Shown here piece after piece: positions 34,985 through 45,092 of a stretch of 64,000 nt of DNA. Under the pieces are notes generated by a model. That model saw only the letters and a program-made list of their open reading frames with translations. It was not told the DNA's origin and did not search any database. Made by a program: the position numbers and the translations under genes. Origin of the DNA: Isoetes taiwanensis (Eukaryota; Streptophyta; Lycopodiopsida; Isoetales; Isoetaceae); contig JAJEKV010000023.1 in the NCBI GenBank assembly GCA_021234155.1, positions 7,292,009 to 7,356,008 of the forward strand. The letters are read 5' to 3'. Position 1 is the stretch's first letter. Every line of letters starts with the position of its first letter.

Positions 34985-36690
34985 TTGAGATAAACTACAT
35001 CTTCGCATGTTGGTAGGGTATTAGTTCTCATAGCAGGGGACAAAATTAAAAAAATAAATGTATATATATATATATGTCGTCGTAACAAGCGAACACGTAG
35101 CTACATATACTATTGGTGGAAACCTAACCTTTTTAAATCTAACAAAATAAAATTTTAAGATAAACTACATCTTTGCATGTTGGTAAGGTATTAGTTATCG
35201 TGAAAGCGTAAGGTATTACTAGTTATCATCATCGTATTATATACCTCATAGCTCAACGGATGTACCACAAAACATTGAACATTTTCATGGTGGTATATTT
35301 CATAACTTTAACGGGTGTAGCAAGTCAAATAAACCCCTATCCAGTTAAATAAACCCATGTATCAAGTGTACATGCATTCTATACTATTTAAAAAAAAAAT
35401 TTTTTTTTTTTTTAAAAAAAAAAAAACGTCGTTACAAACGTCGTTCAACGACGTTTTTTGTGTCGCCGTTAACGGCGTCACGACGTCGTTAAACGACGAC
35501 TGCGGATTTAAATCGAAAACAGGCGGCAATCCCGCCGCTTATTTTCGAGCAAGCAAAGCTTATGGAGGAGCGTTTTTTGAGGCGATTTTCGGCGCGGATC
35601 TACTTTGGGGTCTATTTTAAGTGTAAGACAAGCTTCATAAGGTATGTGCACGGATCAACCAACTCGTTTTTTGAATCTAAACTTGTTTTTGGGTAGATTT
35701 AGGGCTTTTTGTATTTGTTGTTTGTTCTTCCTTCAACCTTCATTCTTCTTCTTCCATTCTTGCATCCTTCTTCCATACATATTCTTCCATTCCCTTTGTC
35801 ATCTTCTTCCTCGATTCTTCCTCCTCTTATACTACTTCTTCCTCCTCTTATTCAAATTCTTACTCTTAATCCTCCTCTTAGCTTCATCTTCTTCAGTATT
35901 CTTCCTCCCCATTTTCGGGTTCCTCCTCTTCTTCTTAGCCTTTTTTTCTTCAGAATTCTTCCATTCTTCTTCTAATTTTTTTTCCCATCTAAGAAGACGT
36001 CGTTAAAAGACGAGACCCTTCTTCTTTCCAAAATTTTTTCTTATTAGTTGTTTTATACTATTTCTTTCTAATCATTGAATTTTTTTGTTTTGCATGTACA
36101 CTCCTAGCAAAATGTGTTGTTCTTGCAAAACAAGTTGGCACCTCTTCCGTGTAAGGATTTAATTTTTTTCAATACGCTAATAAAATACTAATGCTTTATT
36201 TAGGTTAAATTGTTATCCAAGAAGGGGACGTCATTGAAACCATCCCTCCCCCATTGATTTTCCATATTTTTTTTTCCTTTAAGTTGTTTATTTATACTAA
36301 TATTTTACTAATCATTGAATTTATTGTTTTGCATGTACACTCCTAGCAAATGCGTTGTTTGTGCAAAACAACTTTGCCACCTTGTACCAGGTAAGCATTT
36401 AATTTTCAATATGCTTAATGTATTGATTAATGTATTTAGCTTAATTTATTGATTAATGTATTTAGCTAAAAAAATTGGGGCTTCATTTATTTTTGTATTT
36501 TTTTAATATATTTAAGCGACATCATTTAATGACGTTAAAATCTTATATTTCTTTATTGGTTAAATTCATTTTATAGGCTTTAAATTAAATGTATTAACTT
36601 CATTCATAATAAATGTGTTATTATTATTTTTTTCAATTTATAAAAAAAAATTAAAATTAAAATAAAATTAAAAAAAAAAAAATTTTTTTA
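34985..36690. other. CACTA interior, right of the satellite array
   Basis: This holds AT-rich sequence with a repeated AGATAAACTACATCTT (about 34987 and 35158), an A/T homopolymer patch at 35390-35425, and a CG-palindrome block at 35425-35500 like the subterminal arrays. A CTT/TTC-rich stretch follows at 35720-36000, then a direct repeat of about 240-bp period (GCATGTACACTCCTAGCAAA near 36092 and 36331). No transposase is recognised. Confidence 0.6.
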
Positions 36691-37107
36691 ATACACGTAA
36701 GCAACGTCGTTAAACGACGTTGCTTAAGTGGTCGCCATCGCCGTCGAACGGCCGGGTAACGCCGTATTGCCGCCGATCAGCGTGGTCGCCATCGCGTTAA
36801 TGACGCCGTTTAACGACGCCAAACACGTACGCCACGCCGCCAAGAACTTCGCTTCGCGACGCCATCGCCGGGCAGCGCCTCGCGGGTGGCGCCTTACATC
36901 GTAATGCGGGCGTCGTTGAACGACGCCGTCGCCGCTTTAAGACGCCAGCGGCTTTGCGGCTGCATAGCGACGCGATAAAGGTCGCTTTATCGACGCTCCG
37001 ACGTCGAAATAGACGTCGTTTATCGACGTTTTGACGTCGATCATCGACGTCTAAACGACGTCTGGACGTCGTAATAGACGTCGTAACAGGGCTTTAATTT
37101 TGTAGTG
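36690..37107. repeat. CACTA right subterminal CG-palindrome array
   Basis: It is the counterpart of the left array, with AACGTCGTTAAACGACGTT near 36704 and a run of GACGTC motifs from 36995 to 37085. It ends in the terminal TTTTGTAGTG. Confidence 0.85.
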
Positions 37108-39232
37108 GCAAACATTATCTTAGTCCAAGAGCATAGGTTGCCTCCCTTTGAAGCTGCCAGATTGGGAAACTGGATTTTCCCAGTTGGAGATGCGGTTTGG
37201 ACTGCTGATGGCACCAAAGGTGGCATATGTACCATGTGGCAGGGATATAAAAAACTGGACTCCTTCTGTCATCCGAGTGGAAGGTGGTCAGTGGTTGTTT
37301 TAGAAGTGGAAGGGGAACCCCTGGCTATAATCAATGTATATGCTTCAACTGAGCCCTCAGAGAGAGAAAAACAATGGGAAGATATGGTAAAATGGTTAGA
37401 TCAGAAAAAATATGACAATATCTTAATGGCAGGGGACTTTAACAATACCCCAACATGGGAGCAGAAATATGGTAAGAAGATAAATATGTCCAAGAAGGAG
37501 AAACATATTTGGGAAACATTGACCTTGAATCTCTGCTATATCCCTCCCTCATCTTCCACTTTATACTCATGGTCAAACAAGAGGAAAGGGAATGACAGGA
37601 TCTTCTGCCTTCTTGACAGATTTTATATGAAAACTCAGACCATTCATGGTCTGGATAATGTGACCATTTGTAATGATGTGGGGAATTCCATTTCTGATCA
37701 TTTCCCACAGATCTTGTCCACACCTATGCAGGGTAGGAAAGGGGGAACAAATGTGCCTTTCAAATTCAAACTGAGCTCCTCAAGAATAAGGCCTTTTGCA
37801 AGGAATTTAGAGAATTCTATTCCACCCTCAATAAAGTGGAGAGAACATCATCCATACAACTTTTTCTGGAAAAGATGAGAACAGTAAAAGGTTGGGTGAA
37901 AAAATGGGGAAAAAACTGGTATGAGCAGAGAAGAAAAGAGAAACAAGAAGTCTATAGCAGGATTAAAGAAGTAAGGGAGATGTTGTTCAAGGATAAGGGT
38001 AACAGGGAGCTTCAAATCCAAGAGGAAGACTTGGAGAGGAAGGTTAAGATTATAGAAGAAAATGAGGCCAGATCTTTGACAATCAAAAGCAGGTGTAAAT
38101 ACATAAATGAGATGGACAAGAGTAGCTCTGTTTTCTTTTTCAGGGCAGCCAAAAACAGACTGCTTAATAATGGAATTGTCAAGATTACTCACAATGGGAA
38201 AATCTTGGACAATCAGAAAGATTTGAAGAATTTTTTTAGAGATGCCTATGAAGATCTTTTTGCTGAAAAGAAGATAGATAGTGGGAAGCTGGATCAATTC
38301 TTTGATGCCATTCCCAGGAAAGAGAATCAGATTAATGAAAAAGAGATTCTTGAAATGCCACAGGAAAGGGAAATCCAAGACACTATGAAATCCATGGAGG
38401 CTGGAAAAAGCCCAGGCCCGGATGGTTTCCAGCCAGAATTTTATGTGGAGTTTTGGAAAACAATGAAAGATGACTTGATAAACTTTTTCCAGGGGGTTTG
38501 GAAGGCAAACTTCATGAACCCAGCTATAAATGCAGGTCAGATTGCACTCATTCCCAAGATTGATAATCATGTTGTGCTTGGAGATTGGAGACCAATCACA
38601 CTGACAAATACCACTTATAAGACTGTGGCCAAGATCCTTGCCAACAGACTCAAACCAGTTCTCCAAGATACAATTAGCCCATGCCAATCAGCCTTTCTTC
38701 CTACTAGGAATATTTTGGACAATTTCATTGGAGCTAGTGAAGGGCTGCATTGGAATAGACTCTCTGGTCAAAATTGTATGATGCTGAAGTTAGATTTTAA
38801 GAGAGCTTATGACACAATAAATTGGGAGTTTCTAAAAAGGGCCATGAACCACTTGGGGATATCTGATGATATCTACAACTTTGTGTGGAAAATGAATGCC
38901 ACTGCATCTTCAGCTTTGATCATTAATGGTACTCCCACAAAGATGTTTGAGTGCAGAAGAGGTGTCAGGCAGGGATGTCCTCTGGCACCCTATCTATTCT
39001 TGATAATTGCAGAGATGGTTACAAAGCTAGCCCAGCATTTGCAACGAATTGGGAAAATTCATGCTCTCAACACCCCAAACTCAAATGAGCCTTTTATCAT
39101 CATGCAATATGCTGACGACACCTTTGTTTTCTTGAAAGAAGATGATCACAGCCTTAAAAATTTCTTGGAGGCTTTAGATTCTTTTGGGGAGGTGTAAGGG
39201 GTTATGCTCAACAAGGATAAATGCTCCATTAT
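37108..39232 (+). pseudogene. LINE-B ORF2 second segment (endonuclease to RT)
   Basis: After the GCA duplication the frame continues ANIILVQEHR, the QE motif of the endonuclease, then AGDFNNTP and a SDHFP motif, up to 37878. A frame change near 37800-37870 joins the frame 37836-39197. That has the RT linker EAGKSPGPDGFQPEFY, ALIPK, GDWRPITLTNT-YK, QSAFLP-RNI, KLDFKRAYDTI, GVRQGCPLAPYLF and the catalytic QYADDTFVF with both aspartates. A TAA at about 39195 stops the frame (FGEV, stop, GVMLNKDK). Gypsy-2 begins at 39233, inside the LNKDKCS motif that follows the palm. Confidence 0.92.
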
Positions 39233-40794
39233 TGTGACGTTCCAGCACAGTATACGGTCCCAGGACGTATACTGTACTGCCCCGTCACGCGTACACGCCA
39301 CTCCGACCGACGTGTACGCCAACGGATAGCCAGGTAAGTAGCCTAGGGGCAACTTGCTAGGAGTGTTCATATATTATTAATGTGCACATGTGCACATTAA
39401 TGTGGGCACACCTTTCCATGTTGGCATATTTTGCCACCTAGCCATTAAAGGCAAGTGGGGCCTTTCAATTATCCCACATGCCAAAATGGGTAATTGAAAA
39501 CCCTAGCCTAAACCCCATGTCTATTTAGGGTAGGAAAACCCTAGCCTGCTAGTTTTTCGTCCTTAGGGTTTTAGAGCTCAGTTTCGGCTGCCCCAGGAGC
39601 CAAAACCGCCTCCCAGACGCCGCCCAAGCGAATTGCACCATCAGTTCCCCTGAATTCGCTCAGCTCAGCAGGATGGTTGAACTCAGGTCAGGAGGAGCCA
39701 CTCAAGGATCAGGTATTTGGTCAATTTAATAGCTTAAGACGTCTTCTAGTCATAGAATCAAGAGGGTTTAGACTATTAAATTGCCCATAGCAACTATCTA
39801 GATCTTAGATCTCGGACACTAACTAAAGAACCTAACTCTATGATTAGATCTAGTTCTTTAGTTCTTACGTGATGTATTTGGATGATGTATTTACGTGAAC
39901 TCCTTGTATTGGGAAGGGGGTAGAGGCTCTAAAGCTTGTAGTTGATGCTCCTAGAGTAGCCTCTCTAGCACACCTTGTAGATTCGCCTGTGTACAAGAGC
40001 CACACCCAGTTGTGGGTGAAGGGGCCGGCCCGGCTCTGAAGGAGGTTCATGTTCGACTCCCGAGCGATCCCCCGGTGTGTAAAGCCTACCGGGATCATTG
40101 TGACTAGGTCTAATGGCTTACCACCGAAAGCGGGTAAGGCATGGGCTCCGACCCCCGTGGAGTGGTGTACACTTTCCATGGGTTCATTCACAATCTGGGC
40201 GGTGGCCCTCTAGTCACCTTGAGTCAAGATGTAGATCTCTCGGAGGGAGTGATCCCTACCGCCCCATCGAACCGGGAGGATGAGACCCAGAATAGCCCCT
40301 TCGGCTATGCATCCCGGCGGGCTACTGGTCGAGTCCCCGACACTTTTCAGCCTACTACTCGCAAGTGTGTGCACGGAGGGGCGGATGGAGTGGACAACCC
40401 TATGCCATGTTCTTATGCCAGCCAAATCCATTGCCATGAATTCCGTCTGCAATGAACTCTGGAGACCCAAGCCGTCAGTCACCCCTTGAGTCTGAGCCTT
40501 GGGTAGGATTCCCTATGTGATGTGCTGATCTTTGTCTATGCAGATATGTGGAGGACCATCCTTCGAGATGGTCACATGATGTTGAAGTATGTGCTACTGA
40601 CATGTATGTTTACGCTTCCGCAGCTAGGTAGGCCCTGAGGGAGACAGGGTAGAATGACACCTTCACTCTTCCCACTGGGACTCGTTACGGGTGCAGTGAT
40701 ATGTGGAGGGCCCTCAGACGCGATGGAGCTGGTGTGGGGAAGAACTCTGCTTGTATACGGTGAGTGCACCGTATAATGAGTAGGGGACGCCACA
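39233..40794 (+). repeat. Gypsy-2 5' LTR, 1562 bp
   Basis: The first 600 bases differ from the other LTR at only a few positions, and the last 350 are almost identical. Between about 39860 and 40440 the two copies differ in many small patches, mostly where one copy has CTG or CAG. It ends GGGGACGCCACA. Confidence 0.93.
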
Positions 40795-40795
40795 A

Positions 40796-40812
40796 TGGGT
40801 ATCGCACCAATG
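40796..40812 (+). other. Gypsy-2 primer-binding site, atypical
   Basis: TGGGTATCGCACCAATG follows the LTR after one base. It resembles the Met-tRNA site TGGTATCAGAGCCAATG with an extra G and a changed middle. It may be a damaged or miscalled Met site; I am not sure of the tRNA. Confidence 0.55.
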
Positions 40813-41008
40813 TTCTTGGAGACCAAGAGCAAAGCACGACCATGTTCCCGGTGAGTACTAACTTGATAGGATCCTCAAGCCTCGAAAAGTGGGAATTTTT
40901 TTTTTTTTTTTTTTTCTCACCTTTGTAGTTTATGCTAAGCTAGTAACAATTAAGTGAATTGGAATTTAAGATTAAAAAGAATGAGCCAAAAATTTTCCAA
41001 GTGAGGTG

Positions 41009-41264
41009 GTCTCACACCGCTACCGGGTCAGCAGAACTAAATTTTAGTTTTGAAGCGAGGCTAAGCCGTGAGACATCGAAATCAAGAACACCAAAACATG
41101 ATGAATTTGAGAAAAGTAATGTGGTAGGGCTAATTCTAAGGTAGGAATTAGTTAGAATAGCATGTTTTAATCACCTAAAACCCTAGAAATGTATGAGATC
41201 TCATACCGCTACCGGTCGCAAAACTAAACATTAGTATTGGAACGAGGCGCAAGTCGCGGAGACC
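41009..41264 (+). repeat. Hairpin pair 1 upstream of ORFa
   Basis: Two hairpins, 41009-41074 and 41197-41264, each have arms of about 30 bases around a short A-rich loop. The first begins GTCTCAC and ends GTGAGAC; the second begins GATCTCAT and ends CGGAGACC. The inner arms AAACTAA / TTAG recur. The left arms are more worn (ACCGCTACCGG) than in pair 2. The spacing start to start is 188 bases. Confidence 0.75.
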
Positions 41265-41364
41265 AATAGGTAGAAAAAGTCCGAAATAAGTATAAGTTTT
41301 AGCTAAGTTGGTGCCTTAGCATGTTAAACAGAGCAACTTGAGTTTTGACCTAAAATTCCCCAAG

Positions 41365-41374
41365 CTATAAATAG
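41365..41374 (+). promoter_or_regulatory. TATA box of gypsy-2 internal module 1
   Basis: CTATAAATAG is a strong plant TATA box, 114 bases before the ORFa ATG. It is followed by AACCCCTCATTT, which the second module repeats as GACCCCTCATTT. Promoter activity is an inference. Confidence 0.6.
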
Positions 41375-41478
41375 ATGTAGAACCCCTCATTTTTTTTTCG
41401 CCCAAGCCCTAGAAATCCGCTTCTTCCCAACTTAGGCGATCTTTCTAGCGCTTTTATCCGATTGACGATCCGTAAAGC

Positions 41479-42500
41479 ATGGCCCGAACCAAACAGATCG
41501 CAAGGAAGCGCCGCCAGCGCTTAAGCCACCAAATGCCACCGAGGCGAGATAATTCGAAGATGCTTCGTGGAGAGGCTCGCGAGAGGGGACGCTCGCCGGA
41601 CGAGGAGCAAGACACGTCCGATCCGATTGAGGGCTTCAACCAAAGAAAGCGAAGCAGACGAGGCCACATCACCAACTCCATGGACGAGGAGACGAGGGAA
41701 GTGTATGAAGGAATAGAGCGGGAGATCCGGCAGCAGAACAAGCGCACTATCTCGACGCGACCTACCTGAGATCCTCGAAAGCAGATGAGCAAGTGACAGT
41801 CCGAGCCAACGGAGGTAGCGTACCTTAGAAGGTTCATCGTAAAGTACGAAATGGCGTAAGAGAAGGGAAGACAAAAAGAGGAAAAGGAAGGAAGAGGAAC
41901 AAAAGGCAGCAGAAGAAAAGAAGAAAGCGAAAGGGAAGTTCGTGGGTCGGGTATAAGGAAAACGGCGGACTTCCCCGCCAAGGAAGAGGCCGAACCCCAA
42001 CATTATCATCAAGGAGCCAAGAACCCGACGAACCCCCAAACCCCTCCGACGACTCTTTCCGAGGAGGACTTCAACCCTAATGCCGCAGGTGGAAGCTCTT
42101 CCAAGCACCCAGCGACGAAAGGCAGAAGTACCGAGCAGCCAAGCACTGAGCAACCCCAAAGAAGACCAAGTGCGTAAGCCCCCCGAAAATCTCGCATGGG
42201 ATAGAAAGAAGAAACCACGACCTGCCTGAAGCCTACGCCACCGGCTGTGGTGAAGATTTATGAGAGAAAGATGAGGGAGCACGAGGCCTACATGCGTAAA
42301 TGGGAGGCCTACAACAAATATTATGAAGAAAACAGGGTTAGGTTCATCGAGGGAGGGCGACCAACGGCAAAGAACCTTAAGACCGCCACCACCGGCCCAA
42401 GGTTCCCAAGCCGCCACCCGTGAAGAAAGCCGATAGGAAGGAGGTGGAGAGAAGAGCGCTAAGGGAGATCGACACTTCCAACAGCGGCTCGGTCTCCTAA
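41479..42500 (+). pseudogene. Gypsy-2 ORFa: extra protein with a histone H3-like N-terminus
   Basis: The first frame, 41479-41769, is 96 codons and starts MARTKQIARKRRQRLSHQ. Histone H3 starts MARTKQTARK, so nine of ten residues agree, then the sequences part. Residues 10-65 are basic and include RKRRQR and QRKRSRRG, possible nuclear signals. Frame changes follow at about 41770 and later. A charged stretch rich in Lys and Glu (EDKKRKRKEEEQ, likely coiled coil) lies near 41868-41930, then KIYERKMREHEAYMRKWEAY near 42259-42318, and a sensible end LREIDTSNSGSVS at 42500. Uninterrupted it would be about 340 aa. It is not a histone: there is no histone fold. It lies upstream of gag and behind its own TATA box. 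Function unknown. Confidence 0.65.
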
Positions 42501-42870
42501 TTCCCGTGCCCCCTTCGGCTTCGCTTTAGTGCGTGAAGTGATGCAGCCTCTGATGTACTTTAGAGTCACTTGACGAGGGCCGCCGGCAATGCAAGAGGCG
42601 GCTGAGGCAAAGATAGTACAACATTTTGAAGATTCAACAGCCTGCACTATCCACGCCAAGTGGGTAACCTTAATGCGACAAGACATGAGTCTTGCGACCC
42701 GCATTAAGGGAGAACGCCCTTAGAACTGGTTTTGTAAATAATTAAAAATTTTTGTAATATAGAGCAATTTTGTGTATCTTGATGACATAAACTTGGTTAA
42801 TTAGAGCAAATTAGTAAGTTTTAGCTTTTATTTCAGTGAAATAGGACATTTGCAAGCCGAGAGACATGAT
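42501..42870. other. Spacer between ORFa and module 2
   Basis: Non-coding. It ends in an AT-rich stretch (GTAAATAATTAAAAATTTTTGTAATA at about 42735-42760, given here only as landmarks) that could serve as a 3' end for an ORFa transcript. A similar stretch follows ORFb. Confidence 0.35.
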
Positions 42871-43134
42871 GTCTCACAGCTCGCGCCTGGTCGCAAAACT
42901 AAAAGTTAGTATTGAAGCGAGGCAAGTCGTGAGACCTCGCCCAAACTTGACCAAAACAGCTCCAAATTGACCAAATAAGGGGTCGATTCTGCCTAATTTG
43001 ATGAGCCCATCACCCTTACACCATTAGTTTACCCAAATTGGACACCTTTGATCGAAATGAGACCCATGTCTCACAGCTCGCGCCTGGTCGCAAAACAAAA
43101 AGTTAGTTTTGAAGCGAGGCGCAAGCTGTGAGAC
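42871..43134 (+). repeat. Hairpin pair 2 upstream of ORFb
   Basis: Hairpins 42871-42935 and 43068-43134 have nearly the same sequence. Arms run TCTCACAGCTCGCGCC...AAAAC on the left and GTTTTGAAGCGAGGCGC...AGCTGTGAGA on the right, about 31 bases each, with a mismatch patch of some six bases in the middle. Start-to-start spacing is 197 bases, close to pair 1. Confidence 0.85.
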
Positions 43135-43323
43135 CTCTTACCAATTCTTCACCAGGACTTGTCAAAGTCACCTTCAACCTACTGCATAGCATCTTTTAGG
43201 TAACCTAGCCTTGTTTAAGCATCTCATATAGTCCTCAAACACCTATTTTGACCTCAGATAAGTTAGAATTACCCAATCCTAGGAAATTTTCAAGTCATCC
43301 AAAAATTAGGGTTTCCCCTTTTT

Positions 43324-43333
43324 CTATAAATAG
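43324..43333 (+). promoter_or_regulatory. TATA box of gypsy-2 internal module 2
   Basis: CTATAAATAG is identical to the module 1 box and lies 122 bases before the ATG at 43446. The bases after it (ACCCCTCATTTCT) match module 1. Confidence 0.6.
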
Positions 43334-43445
43334 ACCCCTCATTTCTCAGATAGCACCCTACAAATCTGCTCCTGCCCTTCTAGCCAATTTCCCAACTCCC
43401 TGAGGCGCTCTTGCAACCGTTTGTTACCCTCTTCTGCAATTAATC

Positions 43446-44957
43446 AATGGCAACTTCTGATTTCCAGAGATGGTACAGTACGCCATGTCATGCCGCTGGA
43501 GGCCGACGTCGACCAAATCTTCCGAGATCTTCAGGAAGGAGGTAGACGCCCAAGCAACCTTGCACGCCGACCCCAAGCTTATAGTAGAGTCTTGACTGAA
43601 GTTCCAAGCTAGGGTAGAACCAGCTAGTGCAACTCCCCCCTTGTAGGATATTTTGTTCCTAGACAGGTCCACTGCCCGGCGGATTAGACGATGTCCCAAC
43701 ATCGCCAAATACCTCACAAACAAAGCGCACCGCACACCGAGCCAATGGTCCTAACGTCCAACAGGACCAAGTACTTCTCTTTCAACACCGCCCGGCAATC
43801 TTTTCACCCACCGTGTCGAAACACCGTGGGGAAACCTCCATTCCCCATGGACGTGGACCCATTAGCCATAGCAAATATAACAACGGCTCCTCACACAAGA
43901 TGAACAGGGCGGGAAGGGAAGGAAGAAGACTCCGGATGAACAGGAATCGAGGAAGAGGAAGACTATGTCGAGCTCGACCCAAATGAAGAGCGGCGACAAG
44001 CAGAGCGAGGAGTGGCAAGACTTCGAAAGAAGCCGGCAGACTCTCGTGAGTCGCCACCCCCCTGGGTTAGGCATCACAAGCCTAGCTCCCATTATCATCG
44101 AAGGTGAGGAGTTTCTGCCCCTAAGCTTACATTCAAAACCTCCCCCGGTGTGGGAAAGGGAGTACCGACCGAAGAGTTGTTGCACCAACTCCGAACGGAC
44201 TTGGACGACTTCATCGTCCGAGGAGAGTCCGACTTCCCCTCCAAGTAAGGGAAGCCGACACTTACACGGAGAATTTACCCCCCGACATCCAAGCCTACAA
44301 AGAACATCATCGTGCATTATGGAGGCGCATAAGGCCGAGAACAAGCTACCGACGGAGGAAGAGTTCCTTTGCTCTTCAGAACAAATGGGGATCCGCTATG
44401 CGACCTCAAACATCCTAACGGCAAGCTCGTCCAAGCAAAGACCTCCCTGAGAGGACAGCGACCGACCTCGTGGAGGGCTTCAAAGAATGCCAAAGACTAC
44501 GTGGAGCTCACCACTGTGGAGGTTGATGATTTCGGCGCATTAATGAGCTGGATACCGAGTGGCCGAGGACCCGCCTCGCAACGCATGTGTCACTACGGTG
44601 ATACCCTCGCCACCGCCGATGGATGGAAGAATAGCGTTATCCACCGCAAGTTCACCCCCGTGAGGCGCAGGAAGGAGTATCGCTGTCGATTGCACTCTCG
44701 AGATTCTCACGGCGCATGCGCTTACCCCTTAACACCGAAAGTATGCAATCCTCGTGAAGAGAGCGGTAGCACTCGACGCCTTCGACTTCGCCATACCTTA
44801 CAAAGCAGTAAGACCGCCGCCGGATGCAGCCTATACCTCCCACCGCAGAATAGAAGATTTGGCAAGAGCATTACAAGGTGGATCTCCAGCCAATGTCCTT
44901 AGGAACTTGGGCCATTCAAAGGGGAACAACCCAAGTGAAAAAGTTCCCGGAGGATAA
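43446..44957 (+). pseudogene. Gypsy-2 ORFb: second extra ORF, unknown family
   Basis: The ATG at 43446 opens MATSDFQRWYSTPCHA but this frame soon stops. Coherent pieces follow in changing frames: FLDRSTARRIRRCPNIAKYLTNKAH near 43660-43730, EDYVELDPNEERRQAERG near 43960-44010, ENLPPDIQAYKEHHRALWRR near 44270-44330, and an uninterrupted end (44754-44957) with ALDAFDFAIPYKAVRPPPDA and RRIEDLARALQGG. Together they suggest a protein of about 500 aa broken by small indels. I recognise no domain. An AT-rich stretch follows at 45010-45060. Confidence 0.5.
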
Positions 44958-45092
44958 TCCATCTTACCCAAGATCATCAACAGAATGATTAGCAAGAGTT
45001 GCAATTTCTTGTATTAGTGTAATATAAAATATAAATATAATATTCTCTTGCACTATAAATGTTTTGTTGATATATTTTGTGTCCCCTCAACC

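Larger units (their letters stand above)
28053..37107. mobile_element. CACTA (En/Spm) transposon, 9055 bp, non-autonomous
   Basis: The element begins CACTACAAGGG and ends TTTTGTAGTG, the inverted ends that define the CACTA superfamily. It is flanked by the 3-bp target duplication GCA (28050-28052 and 37108-37110), the size expected. Removing it with one GCA keeps the LINE endonuclease in frame. Subterminal regions at both ends are packed with CG-rich palindromes. I see no TNP2-type transposase or TNPA-like protein in any frame, so it must depend on a helper. The body is mostly a satellite-like array. Confidence 0.93.

Noticed and set aside
35644-36006. Leu/Phe/Ser-rich ORF resembling a membrane protein
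   Set aside because: It is a translation of a CTT/TTC-rich tract, and the other frames are just as open.
28053-37107. A possible transposase in the CACTA body
   Set aside because: No frame shows TNP2-type motifs. The longest frames lie in the array or in the CTT-rich stretch at 35644-36006, which is low complexity.
41479-41769. A real histone H3 gene
   Set aside because: Only the first ten residues match. The histone fold (the LPFQRLVRE region and others) is absent and the ORF is inside a retrotransposon.
41009-43134. The four hairpins as a CRISPR array or tRNA-like genes
   Set aside because: There are only four units in two distant pairs, the spacing does not fit a CRISPR array, and no cloverleaf or A/B boxes can be drawn.
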